DNA of 64,000 bases, taken from contig DPHV01000031.1 in assembly GCA_003521625.1 (NCBI GenBank), forward strand, positions 74,985 through 138,984. The letters are read 5' to 3'. The DNA comes from Ruminococcus sp. (GTDB lineage: Bacteria > Bacillota > Clostridia > Oscillospirales > Acutalibacteraceae). Position numbers and translations under genes: made by a program. Below the pieces are notes generated by a model. That model was not told the origin of the DNA, searched no databases, and saw only the letters and a program-made list of their open reading frames with translations. This document shows, one piece after another, positions 30,421 to 39,642 of this stretch (its first letter is position 1; each line of letters opens with the position of its first letter).

Positions 30421-32253
30421 CTAAACTATTTCAACATTGTATTTTTCAAACCAGTAGTCAAGCTCAATGATATACGCAAGAATCTGCGGAGCCTGCATAA
30501 GCTGACCGTACCAAGGAGTTGTGATTGCGTTGGGATTTTCAATTATGCTTTCAATTGATTTTTTGTTGAGCATTTCGGTGAGTGGATTTTTCTTTTCAAG
30601 AATTAATTTCACCCTCTTTGCACATTCCTCAAAGTAAATCGGATTGTGTGTTTTGGGGTAGGGGCTTTTCTTGCGCCAGCAGATTTGCTTTGGCAGAATA
30701 TCCTCAAACGCCTTTCTGACAATTCCCTTTTCTCGGTTGCCGTACGCCTTTAAGCTCCAGGGCATATTGTAGGCGTACTCCACAAGACGGTAGTCGCAGA
30801 ACGGCACTCTCACTTCAAGACCGCTGAACATTGAGCACCTGTCTTTACGCTCAAGCAGGCATTGCATAAACCAGTAGAAATTGAGGAAAAACATCTCTCT
30901 CATTCGGCTGTCGGTTTCGCTGTCGCTTTTAAGCTTCGGCGCAAGGTTGATTGTGTCAAGATACCTTTGTCGCACATACTCCTCGCCGTTATTGAGTATT
31001 CCGTCCTTCAGAATAAATCTGCGCACGTCCTGACTTTTTGACCAAGGGAAACAGTCGTCAAAGAGTATGCTCCTGTCGTGATACCAGGGATAACCGCCGA
31101 ACAACTCGTCGGCACATTCGCCCGATAGCGCAACAGTGTAGTTGTGCTTGATTTCCTTGCAGAACAAGAGAAGTGACGAGTCAACGTCAACATACCCCGG
31201 CAAATCCCTCGCTTCCACGCTGTCATAAAGTGCATCTACAAGCAATTTGTTATCAAGGATAACCTCTCGGTGGCGAGTGTCTGCGTTGTCGGACATCATC
31301 GAAATGTACTCGTAGTCGGCGTTCGGCTGAAAACGGCTCTTTTTAAAATATTTTTCGTTGTCACGGTATTCAACCGAGTATGTGTTGATTTTGCCGAGCT
31401 TTCGCTCCTTATAGTATTCTGAGGCGGTTTTTACAATTATACTGCTGTCAAGTCCGCCCGAAAGGAAAAAGCAGAGCGGTACGTCGCTGACAAGCTGTCG
31501 CCTTATTGCGTCCGTCAAAAGAGTTCTCGTCTTTTCAACTGTGTCGCTCTCGCTGTCGGTGTGCTCCTTTGCCTCAATCCTGTAGTACTGTTCTCGGCAG
31601 AGAAAGCCGTTTTTGTAGATTGCACATTCACCGGGGTTAAGCTCGTGTACGCCCTTAAACACTCCGCAGGACGGTGTTCTTGCGGGTCCGAGGAAGAAGA
31701 TTTCATTCAGTCCCTGTTCGTCAATCCTCGGCTTGACAATCGTGCTTGCAAGCAGTGCCTTGATTTCCGAGCCGAAAATTAACCCGCCCTTGTATTCGTA
31801 GTAAAACAGCGGCTTAACTCCGATTTTATCCCTGCAAAGAAAGACTGACCTGTCGTCGCTGTTAAACACTGCAAACGCAAAAATTCCATTCAGCTTATCC
31901 GCACACTGCGTGCCGTATTTAATGTACATTTTCAGCACAACCTCGGTGTCGCTGTGACCCCTGAAATGAAAACCGTCTGCACGCAGTTCCTCACGCAGAG
32001 CGTCGGTATTGTAAAGCTCGCCGTTGTAGACGATTACGTATGTTTTGCCCTCGTGAGTCACCGACATAGGCTGTTTGCCGTTTTCACGGTCAATTACAAC
32101 AAGCCTGCGGTGGATAAGCGCAGTGTTCTTGTTGATGTAAATTCCGTTTTCATCGGGACCACGTTTTTCAAGTGTTCGTGACATATTGTTGAGGAGCTTA
32201 ATCCTCATACTCATATCAGCGTCACGCTCAATCCAGCCTGCTATTCCGCACAT
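30421..32253 (-). CDS. asnB: Asparagine synthase (glutamine-hydrolysing)
   Basis: A 610-residue AsnB-type enzyme that makes asparagine from aspartate, ATP and glutamine. The N-terminal glutaminase starts with Cys2 (MCGIAGW), with RRLVVID and YNGELYN. The C-terminal synthetase domain has the PP-loop FFLSGGLDSSII near residue 265 and ALSGECADELFGGYPWY. The length fits the AsnB/AsnO class. ACGGAGGT precedes the ATG by eight bases. It lies between ylbJ (24 bases upstream) and the PAP2 gene, all minus strand. B. subtilis AsnO of this type is sporulation-associated. A similar role here is speculation based on the ylbJ neighbour. Confidence 0.94.
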   Translation of the reverse strand: MCGIAGWIERDADMSMRIKLLNNMSRTLEKRGPDENGIYINKNTALIHRRLVVIDRENGKQPMSVTHEGKTYVIVYNGELYNTDALREELRADGFHFRGHSDTEVVLKMYIKYGTQCADKLNGIFAFAVFNSDDRSVFLCRDKIGVKPLFYYEYKGGLIFGSEIKALLASTIVKPRIDEQGLNEIFFLGPARTPSCGVFKGVHELNPGECAIYKNGFLCREQYYRIEAKEHTDSESDTVEKTRTLLTDAIRRQLVSDVPLCFFLSGGLDSSIIVKTASEYYKERKLGKINTYSVEYRDNEKYFKKSRFQPNADYEYISMMSDNADTRHREVILDNKLLVDALYDSVEARDLPGYVDVDSSLLLFCKEIKHNYTVALSGECADELFGGYPWYHDRSILFDDCFPWSKSQDVRRFILKDGILNNGEEYVRQRYLDTINLAPKLKSDSETDSRMREMFFLNFYWFMQCLLERKDRCSMFSGLEVRVPFCDYRLVEYAYNMPWSLKAYGNREKGIVRKAFEDILPKQICWRKKSPYPKTHNPIYFEECAKRVKLILEKKNPLTEMLNKKSIESIIENPNAITTPWYGQLMQAPQILAYIIELDYWFEKYNVEIV

Positions 32254-32277
32254 AAAATTTACCTCCGTAATATATTT

Positions 32278-33348
32278 TCATTTTTGTTTTATAGCCTTAA
32301 TTGAATATAAAAAGCAAATTGCAACTCCGATTAGCACTGCGGCAGAAATTACCGTTCCTCCGTAAAACTGCGAGGTTTCAATTTTTGATGTTGAAAATAC
32401 CTCTGACATACCCAAAAAAAGCATAGCCCCGAAGTGCGTAAGCAATGCAGTTATAACGCCTTGAATAATTCTTATGCAGAAAAATAACAATTTGTTTACG
32501 CTGACATTGCCGAGTGCAGAAAAAATCTGAAAGTGAACGCACAAACCGCCGAATCCGATTGCAAATGCAGTCATTTCAAGCGTGCAGTTTTCAGACAGTC
32601 TGTTCACCGCCGAGCATACTTCAAGCAGACAGCAGAGCATTTTTTCAGCCGAGTTGTCGCTGATTATCTGACTTATGATTTCAATAAAAGCAGAGAACAA
32701 AACGACAAATGCACATATGCCGAGGATTCCTTTTGAACTGTCCAAAGCTGACTCCACAACAGCCGTTCCGACCGAACAGGGCTTATCTGTAGCTTTGTCA
32801 CAACAGCAATCTTCACCCTTTGACTTGTCAAAAAGATTGACGATAATCCCAAGCAGAATTACCGAAAGAATCTGCGAGCAGAGTATGATAAGCCCTGCAG
32901 TTTTGCTGTTATAAAGCGACTGACCGACAAAGTTTATAATAAATCCCGGCCCTGCACACACAGCAAACAAAGCCGCTTTTTGAGCTTCTTTTTGAGAAAT
33001 CGCACCGCTTTTTACAAGCTCCGAAATTCCCTTTGCACCTACGGGATAACCGCCCAGCACAGAAAGAAGAATAACAGGTGCAAAGCTGCCCGAAAGTCCG
33101 AATAGCGCTTTGGTAATTTTACCGAGAGGCTTGCCGATTTTCTGTGCCAGACCGCTTTTTACAATAAAAGACGACGCTGCCATAAACGGAAACAGCGACG
33201 GTACCAAAACATTAAGGCAAAGGCTGAGTCCGTTTAACGCTCCCTTTGAACAGTTCTCGGAGAAAATGAGAATTGAAATGCAGACGGCAAGAGCCGCTAA
33301 CGCTTTGAAAACAGTTCCTGCTTTTCCGACTGCCGCATTAATATACAT
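32278..33348 (-). CDS. ylbJ: Sporulation integral membrane protein YlbJ
   Basis: A 356-residue membrane protein with about eight hydrophobic segments of the YlbJ/nucleoside-recognition (Gate) family, including VLVPSLFPFMAASSF and LSVLGGYPVGAKGIS, then FAVCAGPGFIINFVG. In B. subtilis YlbJ is sigma-E dependent and needed for spore cortex formation. I place the start at the ATG at 33348, preceded by a GGTGA. The open frame extends to 33462, but that would cross the divergent yqfC gene. In Bacillus ylbJ follows coaD directly. Here it is nearby but inverted, with asnB and PAP2 between. Confidence 0.9.
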   Translation of the reverse strand: MYINAAVGKAGTVFKALAALAVCISILIFSENCSKGALNGLSLCLNVLVPSLFPFMAASSFIVKSGLAQKIGKPLGKITKALFGLSGSFAPVILLSVLGGYPVGAKGISELVKSGAISQKEAQKAALFAVCAGPGFIINFVGQSLYNSKTAGLIILCSQILSVILLGIIVNLFDKSKGEDCCCDKATDKPCSVGTAVVESALDSSKGILGICAFVVLFSAFIEIISQIISDNSAEKMLCCLLEVCSAVNRLSENCTLEMTAFAIGFGGLCVHFQIFSALGNVSVNKLLFFCIRIIQGVITALLTHFGAMLFLGMSEVFSTSKIETSQFYGGTVISAAVLIGVAICFLYSIKAIKQK

Positions 33349-33361
33349 ATCAATCACCACT

Positions 33362-33390
33362 AATATATATGATTGAATTTGCATAAAAAT
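33362..33390 (+). promoter_or_regulatory. Possible sigma-E-like promoter of yqfC-yqfD
   Basis: AATATA followed after 14 bases by CATAAAAAT resembles the sporulation sigma-E pattern (ATA-type -35, CATACA-type -10). It would place the transcript start downstream of the ATG at 33393, which fits with translation starting at the TTG at 33420. This is pattern matching by eye in AT-rich DNA. Confidence 0.4.
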
Positions 33391-33419
33391 AAATGATAAA
33401 AACTTTGGGAGAGATTTTT

Positions 33420-33689
33420 TTGCAGAAGAACAAGGATAAACATAACTCGGGCGGTTATGCACCTTTCGGTCTTGATATGGGCGGAATGCCCACGATAGAA
33501 ATGCTCGGCAACAGGAGGATTACGCTTGAAGGCTCAACAGGAATTCTGCTTTACGAGAGCGACAACATAAAGATTAATACAAATAAAATGGTCGTTTCAT
33601 TCTGCGGCAGAGGCTTGTGTGTGAGGTGCATTTCCTGCTCGTGCGTTGAGATTGAGGGTTTCGTCACACAAATTGAATTTCTTTGCTGA
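33420..33689 (+). CDS. yqfC: Sporulation protein YqfC
   Basis: A protein of about 89 residues of the YabP/YqfC family, a small beta-rich protein made in the mother cell during sporulation. Typical blocks are ITLEGSTGILLYESDNIKI and VSFCGRGLCV. I prefer the TTG at 33420 as start because GGGAGAG lies six bases upstream. The ATG at 33393 lacks a ribosome site and would precede the predicted transcript start. It is directly followed by yqfD (nine bases), its usual partner. Confidence 0.88.
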   Translation: MQKNKDKHNSGGYAPFGLDMGGMPTIEMLGNRRITLEGSTGILLYESDNIKINTNKMVVSFCGRGLCVRCISCSCVEIEGFVTQIEFLC

Positions 33690-33698
33690 GGTGATTTT

Positions 33699-34877
33699 GT
33701 GTTAGTACAGCTTATCAGATTTTTCAGAGGTTACGTTGACTTTACCGCAAACGGAAAGTTCCCCGAGCGTTTTATGAACATCACTTCACGCTACGGAATC
33801 AACCTCTGGAATGCAAAGCCCTCAAAGCACTCTATCAACGCTTCAATGTACATAAGCGACTATCGGAAAATACGCCTTGCGGCAAAAAAATCGGGCGTGA
33901 AAACAAGAATAAATGCAAAGCACGGACTGCCGTTTTTTGTAAACAAATACAAGCCAAGAGTTGGAATTCCGATAGGCGCAGTTGCAGGAATAATTCTGAT
34001 AATAGTGCTGTCAAATTTTATCTGGTCAGTAAGCGTTACGGGAGAGCAAACTGTCAGCGAAACGAAAATCAAGCAGGTATTGTCGGAATACGGCGTTAAA
34101 ACAGGCGGCTATAAGAACAACCTTGACGTTGATAAAATCGAGCGTGATACTATGCTCGAAATCGACGAAATTGGCTGGATGAGCGTAAACCTTACGGGCA
34201 ATATTGCGTCAATCGAAATCAAGGAAAAGGCGAAAAAACCAAAGCTTGACAAAAGCACTGCTCCCTGTAACGTAAAGGCAAAATGCGACGGCGTAATTAC
34301 GAACATAAAAGCAAAAAATGGCAATGTTCAGGTGAAGAAAGGCAGCGGCGTTGCAAAGGGAGATTTGCTTGTCAGCGGTATAATCGAAACAAAAATGAAC
34401 ACCCTACAATATGTGCGTGCAAACGCAGAGGTTTACGCCGACGTTGCTTACAAAAAAGAAACGTCAATAAAAAGCGAATATGAATACACGTTTTTAAGCG
34501 GCGAAAAGACTTTCCGCAACAGGGCGTTTTTGCTCTGGCTTGAGTTTCCTTGCAGTATGTCATTCTCATCATACGAAAATTCTGTTTTCAGCGAAACCTC
34601 ACAGAATGTAATCTGCAACGATACCGTGCTTCCGCTCGGAATAAAAACAAGCACGCAGTCAGACCTGATAAGCGTAGAAAAGAAGCTTACAAAATCCGAA
34701 GCGGAAAAAATTTTTATGAACGATTTACTGCTTTACGAAGCGTTTGAAAAGCCAAAAAGCAAGGTTGTCAGCCGAAAAGTAACCGTCAGCAATGCAAACG
34801 GTGAATTTCATTGTCAAACCGATTATATTTTTAACGAAAATATTGCCATAAGCGAAGAATTCAGCGTGACAGATTAA
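33699..34877 (+). CDS. yqfD: Sporulation protein YqfD
   Basis: A 392-residue YqfD-family protein of the mother-cell sporulation programme. It has an N-terminal cytosolic region of about 90 residues, one membrane segment (GAVAGIILIIVLSNFIW, about 95-112), and a large outer part starting with VSVTGEQTVSETKI, a POTRA-like start followed by IEIKEKAKKP and KKGSGVAKGDLLVSGI. The start codon is GTG, with GAGGTGA four bases upstream. In Bacillus yqfC-yqfD precede phoH. In this genome that cluster is split, with phoH 16 kb away at 17757. It is followed by ymdB. Confidence 0.92.
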   Translation: MLVQLIRFFRGYVDFTANGKFPERFMNITSRYGINLWNAKPSKHSINASMYISDYRKIRLAAKKSGVKTRINAKHGLPFFVNKYKPRVGIPIGAVAGIILIIVLSNFIWSVSVTGEQTVSETKIKQVLSEYGVKTGGYKNNLDVDKIERDTMLEIDEIGWMSVNLTGNIASIEIKEKAKKPKLDKSTAPCNVKAKCDGVITNIKAKNGNVQVKKGSGVAKGDLLVSGIIETKMNTLQYVRANAEVYADVAYKKETSIKSEYEYTFLSGEKTFRNRAFLLWLEFPCSMSFSSYENSVFSETSQNVICNDTVLPLGIKTSTQSDLISVEKKLTKSEAEKIFMNDLLLYEAFEKPKSKVVSRKVTVSNANGEFHCQTDYIFNENIAISEEFSVTD

Positions 34878-34936
34878 ATAATATATGATAAAATAAAATA
34901 TTATAAATATTATTTTGCAATTTAGGATTTGATTTT

Positions 34937-35710
34937 ATGAGAATACTTTGTATCGGTGATGTTGTCGGAAGCGTTGGCTGTAACTTCCTGCGCAGTAAAC
35001 TGCCGACAATCAAGAAAATTAAAGCTATTGATTTTGTGGTCTGCAACGGTGAAAATTCCTCCGACGGAAACGGAATAACCCCCACCTCGGCAAAATTCCT
35101 TTTTGACAGCGGAGTTGACGTAATCACCCTCGGCAACCACACCTTCCGCCGAAAGGAAGCGTATGAATATATTGACGAAAGTCCATTTATTGCCCGCCCG
35201 GCGAATTTTCCCGAAAAAACAACACCGGGAACAGGCATACTCAATATTGATACCGGCAGAAGGATAATTTCCGTCATCAACGTAATGGGCAATATGTGTA
35301 TGGACAACAACCTTAACTGCGCCTTTGAAACGGTTGACAGAATGCTTGAAAAGGCAGAGGGCAAAATAAAGATTATTGACTTTCACGCCGAAACAACAAG
35401 CGAAAAGCGTGCAATGGGTTATTACCTTGACGGCAGAGCGTCGGTCGTTTTCGGAACTCATACGCACGTTCAGACCTCGGACTGTCAGATACTCCCAAAG
35501 GGAACGGGATACATTACCGATGTCGGAATGACGGGCACAATTCATTCGGTGCTCGGCGTTAAAACAGAAATTATTATTGAAAAGCTGAAAACAAAGCTCC
35601 CTGCACGTTTTGACCTTGCAAGCGGCGACTGCAAAATGGAATGTGCAATATTTGATGTGGACGAAAAGACGGGTTTGTGCATAAATTCTGAAGCTTTGCG
35701 CATAGAATGA
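34937..35710 (+). CDS. ymdB: YmdB family metallophosphoesterase
   Basis: A 257-residue phosphoesterase of the YmdB type (cyclic-nucleotide phosphodiesterase in B. subtilis, affecting motility and biofilm programmes). The metal ligands are visible in CIGDVVGSVG, CNGENSSDGNGI, LGNHTFRR, DFHAETTSEK and FGTHTHVQTSD. The length is normal for the family. It follows the sporulation pair yqfC-yqfD by 59 bases in the same direction and may share transcripts. The next gene has a separate promoter. Confidence 0.94.
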   Translation: MRILCIGDVVGSVGCNFLRSKLPTIKKIKAIDFVVCNGENSSDGNGITPTSAKFLFDSGVDVITLGNHTFRRKEAYEYIDESPFIARPANFPEKTTPGTGILNIDTGRRIISVINVMGNMCMDNNLNCAFETVDRMLEKAEGKIKIIDFHAETTSEKRAMGYYLDGRASVVFGTHTHVQTSDCQILPKGTGYITDVGMTGTIHSVLGVKTEIIIEKLKTKLPARFDLASGDCKMECAIFDVDEKTGLCINSEALRIE

Positions 35711-35742
35711 GCAATTATGACAATAATTGGTTGTTTTTTCTA

Positions 35743-35771
35743 TTGCAAAAAAAGGTTAAAGACGTTATAAT
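35743..35771 (+). promoter_or_regulatory. Promoter of fakA
   Basis: TTGCAA (35743-35748) and TATAAT (35766-35771) have a 17-base spacer, about 50 bases before the start codon. Confidence 0.75.
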
Positions 35772-35821
35772 ATATTTAACTATTGTGTAAAATGTCTGTA
35801 CATTAAAAAGGATGTGCTATT

Positions 35822-37462
35822 ATGATTAACGGAGAAATTCTAAAACAGGCTGTAATTTCGGGCGCAAACAATATCAGCCGCCAGAAAAACAGTATTAACG
35901 ACCTCAACATTTTCCCAGTTCCCGACGGTGATACGGGTACGAATATGTCAATGACTGTTATGTCGGCGGCAAAGGCTCTTGAAGAGTTTGACGGCACAGG
36001 CGCAGGAGAGGCGGCAGGAATTGTAGCCTCTGCAATGTTAAGAGGTGCAAGAGGTAACTCGGGCGTTATTACTTCGCTTATCTTCAGAGGCTTTGCACAA
36101 GGTCTTAAGGATATGGAAGAGGTAAACGGCAAAAATCTTGCGGCGGCTCTCGGAATCGGTGTTGACGCCGCATACAAGGCTGTTATGAAGCCGACAGAGG
36201 GAACAATCCTCACCGTTGCAAGAATGGCTTATGAGGCAGGCGTTGAGGCTGCAAAAGAGGACAGCAGTGCTGTGTTTGTATGGCAGGCAATCTGTGACAA
36301 GGCTAACGAAGCTCTTGCTATCACTCCCGAGCTTCTGCCCGTTCTTAAGAAGGCAGGCGTTGTTGACGCAGGCGGCAAGGGACTCTGTGTAATCTTTGAG
36401 GGTATGCTTTCCGTAATCAAGGACGGCGTTATGGTTGAATACGACGACTCCGCCGAGGTTACCGTTGATACCTTTGACAGTGCGGCGGCTGAATTTGACG
36501 AGGACATCAACTTCACCTACTGCACCGAGTTTATCGTTGGCAGAAATCCCGAAGAGGAAACCGACCCGCAGTTGCTCCGTGAATATCTTGAAACAATCGG
36601 TGACTGCGTTGTTGTAGTAAGCGACGAGGAAATCATCAAGGTTCACGTTCACACCGAACAGCCCGGTAATGCGCTTACAAAGGGACTTGAGTTCGGTCAG
36701 CTTCTCACCACAAAGGTTGAGAATATGAAGGAACAGCATAAAAATGTCAAGAAATCAAAGAAGGCTGAAAAAGAGGTATTCACCCCTGCAGAGCCTGTTG
36801 ATGACATCGGTTTTGTTGCCGTTGCGGCAGGCGAAGGCTTAAAGGAGCTTTTTAGGGACTTAGGCTGTACAAACGTAGTTTCAGGCGGTCAGAGTATGAA
36901 CCCCAGCACCGATGATATTTACGAGGCTGTTATGGCTACGCCTGCAAAGAATGTAATTGTTCTCCCGAACAACAAGAATATCATCCTTGCTGCTGAACAG
37001 ACTGTTCCTATGGTGAAGGACAGAAATGTTGTAATCGTTCCCACCCGCACAATTCCGCAGGGAATGACGGCTATGCTCAATTTTGACCCCGAAATTTCGG
37101 CTGAAAGCAACGCACAGCTTATGATGGATTCCGCCCAGAATGTAGGTACGGGACTTGTAACCTTTGCCGCACGCAGCAGTGAGTTCGGCGGAAAGAAAAT
37201 CAAAGAGGGCGACATAATTGCTCTTGAAAACGGCAAGCTCACCATTACCGAAAAGAGCTCTGTAAAAGCTCTTGTAAAGCTTGCTAAAAATATGGTAAAC
37301 CGTGACACCTCGTTTATTACCCTGATTTACGGTGAAGAGGTAAGCGAGGAGGACGCAAACAAGGCGTACGAGGAGCTTCGTGACAAGTTCGGCTCACGCA
37401 CCGACATCTCGCTTGTCAAGGGCGACCAGCCTGTTTACTACTTCATTTTAAGTGTTGAATAA
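35822..37462 (+). CDS. fakA: DAK2/YloV family fatty acid kinase FakA
   Basis: A 546-residue FakA/YloV homologue that phosphorylates fatty acids presented by FakB proteins. The N-terminal nucleotide-binding DAK2 domain shows NDLNIFPVPDGDTGTNMSMT (about 23-42) and LRGARGNSGVI. A linker precedes the C-terminal EDD/DegV-like half with the HVHTEQPG motif near residue 280. The length matches. AAAGGATG precedes the ATG. No FakB/DegV gene is in the window. It is followed by a terminator and recG, the typical Firmicute neighbour. Confidence 0.93.
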   Translation: MINGEILKQAVISGANNISRQKNSINDLNIFPVPDGDTGTNMSMTVMSAAKALEEFDGTGAGEAAGIVASAMLRGARGNSGVITSLIFRGFAQGLKDMEEVNGKNLAAALGIGVDAAYKAVMKPTEGTILTVARMAYEAGVEAAKEDSSAVFVWQAICDKANEALAITPELLPVLKKAGVVDAGGKGLCVIFEGMLSVIKDGVMVEYDDSAEVTVDTFDSAAAEFDEDINFTYCTEFIVGRNPEEETDPQLLREYLETIGDCVVVVSDEEIIKVHVHTEQPGNALTKGLEFGQLLTTKVENMKEQHKNVKKSKKAEKEVFTPAEPVDDIGFVAVAAGEGLKELFRDLGCTNVVSGGQSMNPSTDDIYEAVMATPAKNVIVLPNNKNIILAAEQTVPMVKDRNVVIVPTRTIPQGMTAMLNFDPEISAESNAQLMMDSAQNVGTGLVTFAARSSEFGGKKIKEGDIIALENGKLTITEKSSVKALVKLAKNMVNRDTSFITLIYGEEVSEEDANKAYEELRDKFGSRTDISLVKGDQPVYYFILSVE

Positions 37463-37473
37463 AAACCAAACAT

Positions 37474-37500
37474 GGGCATGATATTGCGTCATGCCCTTTC
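37474..37500 (+). terminator. Rho-independent terminator after fakA
   Basis: GGGCATGA and TCATGCCC form a perfect 8-bp stem around seven bases, followed by TTTCTTT. Confidence 0.8.
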
Positions 37501-37518
37501 TTTGTAAAAGGTGTAAAA

Positions 37519-39564
37519 ATGGCTTCACTTTATAAAATGCCGATTTCAAATTTAAACGGAATAGGCGCAAAACGTGCCGAACTTTTTGCAAAGCTCGGAA
37601 TAACCAGCGTCGGCAGTCTGCTCAATTTCTATCCTCGTGCCTACGAGGACTGGAGTACTGTTGAAAAAATCTCGGATTTGCAGTACGGCGGTCTGTCTTG
37701 TATCAAAGCAGTGCTTGCCACTCCGATTTCCGACTCACTTATAAGCGGAGGACGGATTATCTCAAAGGGTATGGTGTATGATGATTCAGGCTCTTTGCAG
37801 ATTGTATTTTTTAACAACAGATACATAAGCTCAATGCTGAAAGGCGGAGAAGAATATTTCTTTTACGGAAGAATAACAGTCGATTCCTACGGCGCTCAGA
37901 TGATTGCTCCCACATTTTCACTCGCAAGTGACGGAGCAAAAATTCACCCTGTTTACCGTCAGACAGCAGGACTTGTCAGCAAGACAATTTCAAATGCAGT
38001 AAAGCAGGCGCTTTCGCTTTTGCCTAAAACTGTCAACGACCCTCTTCCCGAGCAGGTCAGGCACATTTTTGATTTATGCGATTTAAAGCAGGCGTTAAAC
38101 GATATACATTTTCCGAAAAGCAGAGAATGTCTTGAAAAGGCACGCAAGCGCCTTGTTACCGAAGAGCTTGTAGTTCTGAATCTCGGTATGAGAAATCTTC
38201 GGGAGCACAGCAGGGGAGAAAGCGGTGTGAAAATCACAATGAGCTTTTCCTCCGAGTTTGAAACGCTTTTGCCGTTCACGCTTACGAATGCACAGAAAAG
38301 AGCAGTTTCCGACTGCGTTAAGGATATGCTGACAAAAACCTCGGCTATGAACAGACTTGTTCAGGGTGACGTAGGCTCGGGCAAAACCGCCGTTGCGGCT
38401 TCGGTCTGCTATACGGTAGTCAAAAACGGATTTCAGGCGGCTTTTATGGCACCGACGGAAATCCTTGCAAACCAGCACTACGAAACCTTCAAAAAGCTTT
38501 TTGAAAACACCGACATAAAGGTTGCACTGCTCACGGGAGCACAAAAGGAGTCGGAGAAAAAGCGTGTAAGGCAGGAGCTTTCAGACGGAGAAATCGACCT
38601 TGTAATCGGCACTCACGCACTTATAACCGACAAAACGGAGTTTAAAAATCTCGGTCTTGCCGTAACGGACGAACAGCATCGTTTCGGAGTTGCACAGCGT
38701 GCAAAACTGCTGGGCAAGGGTGAAAACCCTCATCTGCTTGTAATGAGCGCAACGCCGATTCCCAGAACTCTCGGTTTGATAATCTTCGGCGACCTTGATA
38801 TTTCGGTAATGGACGAGCTTCCGCCCTCACGAAAGCCCGTAAAAACAGTGCTTATGAGCGCTTCACAGCGCAAGAGGATATATAATTTTATCAGAAGTGA
38901 AATTTCAGCCGGCAGACAGGCGTACATAGTTTGCCCTCTTGTTGAGGAGGGCGAGCTTGAGAACGTGGCGTCAGCCGAGGAATACGCCGCCGAGCTGATG
39001 CTCAAGGAATTTTCCGACATACCTGTCGGCATTGTTCACGGAAAAATGAAGTCGGACGAAAAGGACGAGGTAATGGGCAAATTTGCCTCTGGCGAGTTTT
39101 CAATGCTTGTTGCAACAACTGTAATCGAGGTCGGCGTTGACGTTCCTAATGCGTCTGTAATCGTCATTGAAAATGCAGAGCGTTTCGGGCTTTCACAGCT
39201 TCATCAGCTCAGAGGAAGAGTGGGCAGAGGCGAATTTCAGTCCTACTGTATTCTTGTGAGCGACAAGACAACGCCTACAACAAAAGCAAGGCTTGAGGTG
39301 CTTTGCTCAACAAACGACGGCTTTAAAATTGCCGACGAGGATTTAAAAATGAGAGGTCCGGGTGACTTTTTCGGAGAACGCCAGCACGGACTTCCGCAGA
39401 TGACGATAGCAGATTTTGCGGACACTAAAAGTCTGGAGCTTTCGCAGAAAATCGCCGACTATATACTGTTCACCTACAAGGATATCCGCTGTGACGAGTT
39501 AAGACTGTTAAGAGCAGAAATTGACAGGCTTTTCGAGCGAGGCGGACAGAATACTTTAAACTGA
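37519..39564 (+). CDS. recG: ATP-dependent DNA helicase RecG
   Basis: A 681-residue RecG, which reverses stalled forks and processes branched DNA. The N-terminal wedge/OB domain includes LLNFYPRAYEDWS. The helicase core carries Walker A GDVGSGKTAVAAS (about 283-295), TDEQHRFGVAQR (DEQH box), MSATPIPRTL, and motif VI HQLRGRVGRG. The C-terminal part has MRGPGDFFGERQHG. AAGGTG lies before the ATG. It is adjacent to fakA, as in Bacillus, although a terminator separates them. Confidence 0.96.
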   Translation: MASLYKMPISNLNGIGAKRAELFAKLGITSVGSLLNFYPRAYEDWSTVEKISDLQYGGLSCIKAVLATPISDSLISGGRIISKGMVYDDSGSLQIVFFNNRYISSMLKGGEEYFFYGRITVDSYGAQMIAPTFSLASDGAKIHPVYRQTAGLVSKTISNAVKQALSLLPKTVNDPLPEQVRHIFDLCDLKQALNDIHFPKSRECLEKARKRLVTEELVVLNLGMRNLREHSRGESGVKITMSFSSEFETLLPFTLTNAQKRAVSDCVKDMLTKTSAMNRLVQGDVGSGKTAVAASVCYTVVKNGFQAAFMAPTEILANQHYETFKKLFENTDIKVALLTGAQKESEKKRVRQELSDGEIDLVIGTHALITDKTEFKNLGLAVTDEQHRFGVAQRAKLLGKGENPHLLVMSATPIPRTLGLIIFGDLDISVMDELPPSRKPVKTVLMSASQRKRIYNFIRSEISAGRQAYIVCPLVEEGELENVASAEEYAAELMLKEFSDIPVGIVHGKMKSDEKDEVMGKFASGEFSMLVATTVIEVGVDVPNASVIVIENAERFGLSQLHQLRGRVGRGEFQSYCILVSDKTTPTTKARLEVLCSTNDGFKIADEDLKMRGPGDFFGERQHGLPQMTIADFADTKSLELSQKIADYILFTYKDIRCDELRLLRAEIDRLFERGGQNTLN

Positions 39565-39578
39565 TATGATATAATGTA

Positions 39579-39600
39579 GCGAGCGACGCCCTCGTCGCTC
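39579..39600. repeat. Short palindrome after recG
   Basis: GAGCGACG and CGTCGCTC form a perfect 8-bp stem with a four-base loop, without a T tract. It resembles the other GTAG-preceded hairpins in this window and may be a repeat fragment rather than a terminator. Confidence 0.5.
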
Positions 39601-39642
39601 ACAATATACAACTTACATTTACGAAGGGGAGAAAACCGACTG

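Noticed and set aside
33393..33419. ATG at 33393 as the start of yqfC
   Set aside because: It has no ribosome site and would lie upstream of the predicted transcript start. The TTG at 33420 has GGGAGAG at the right distance.
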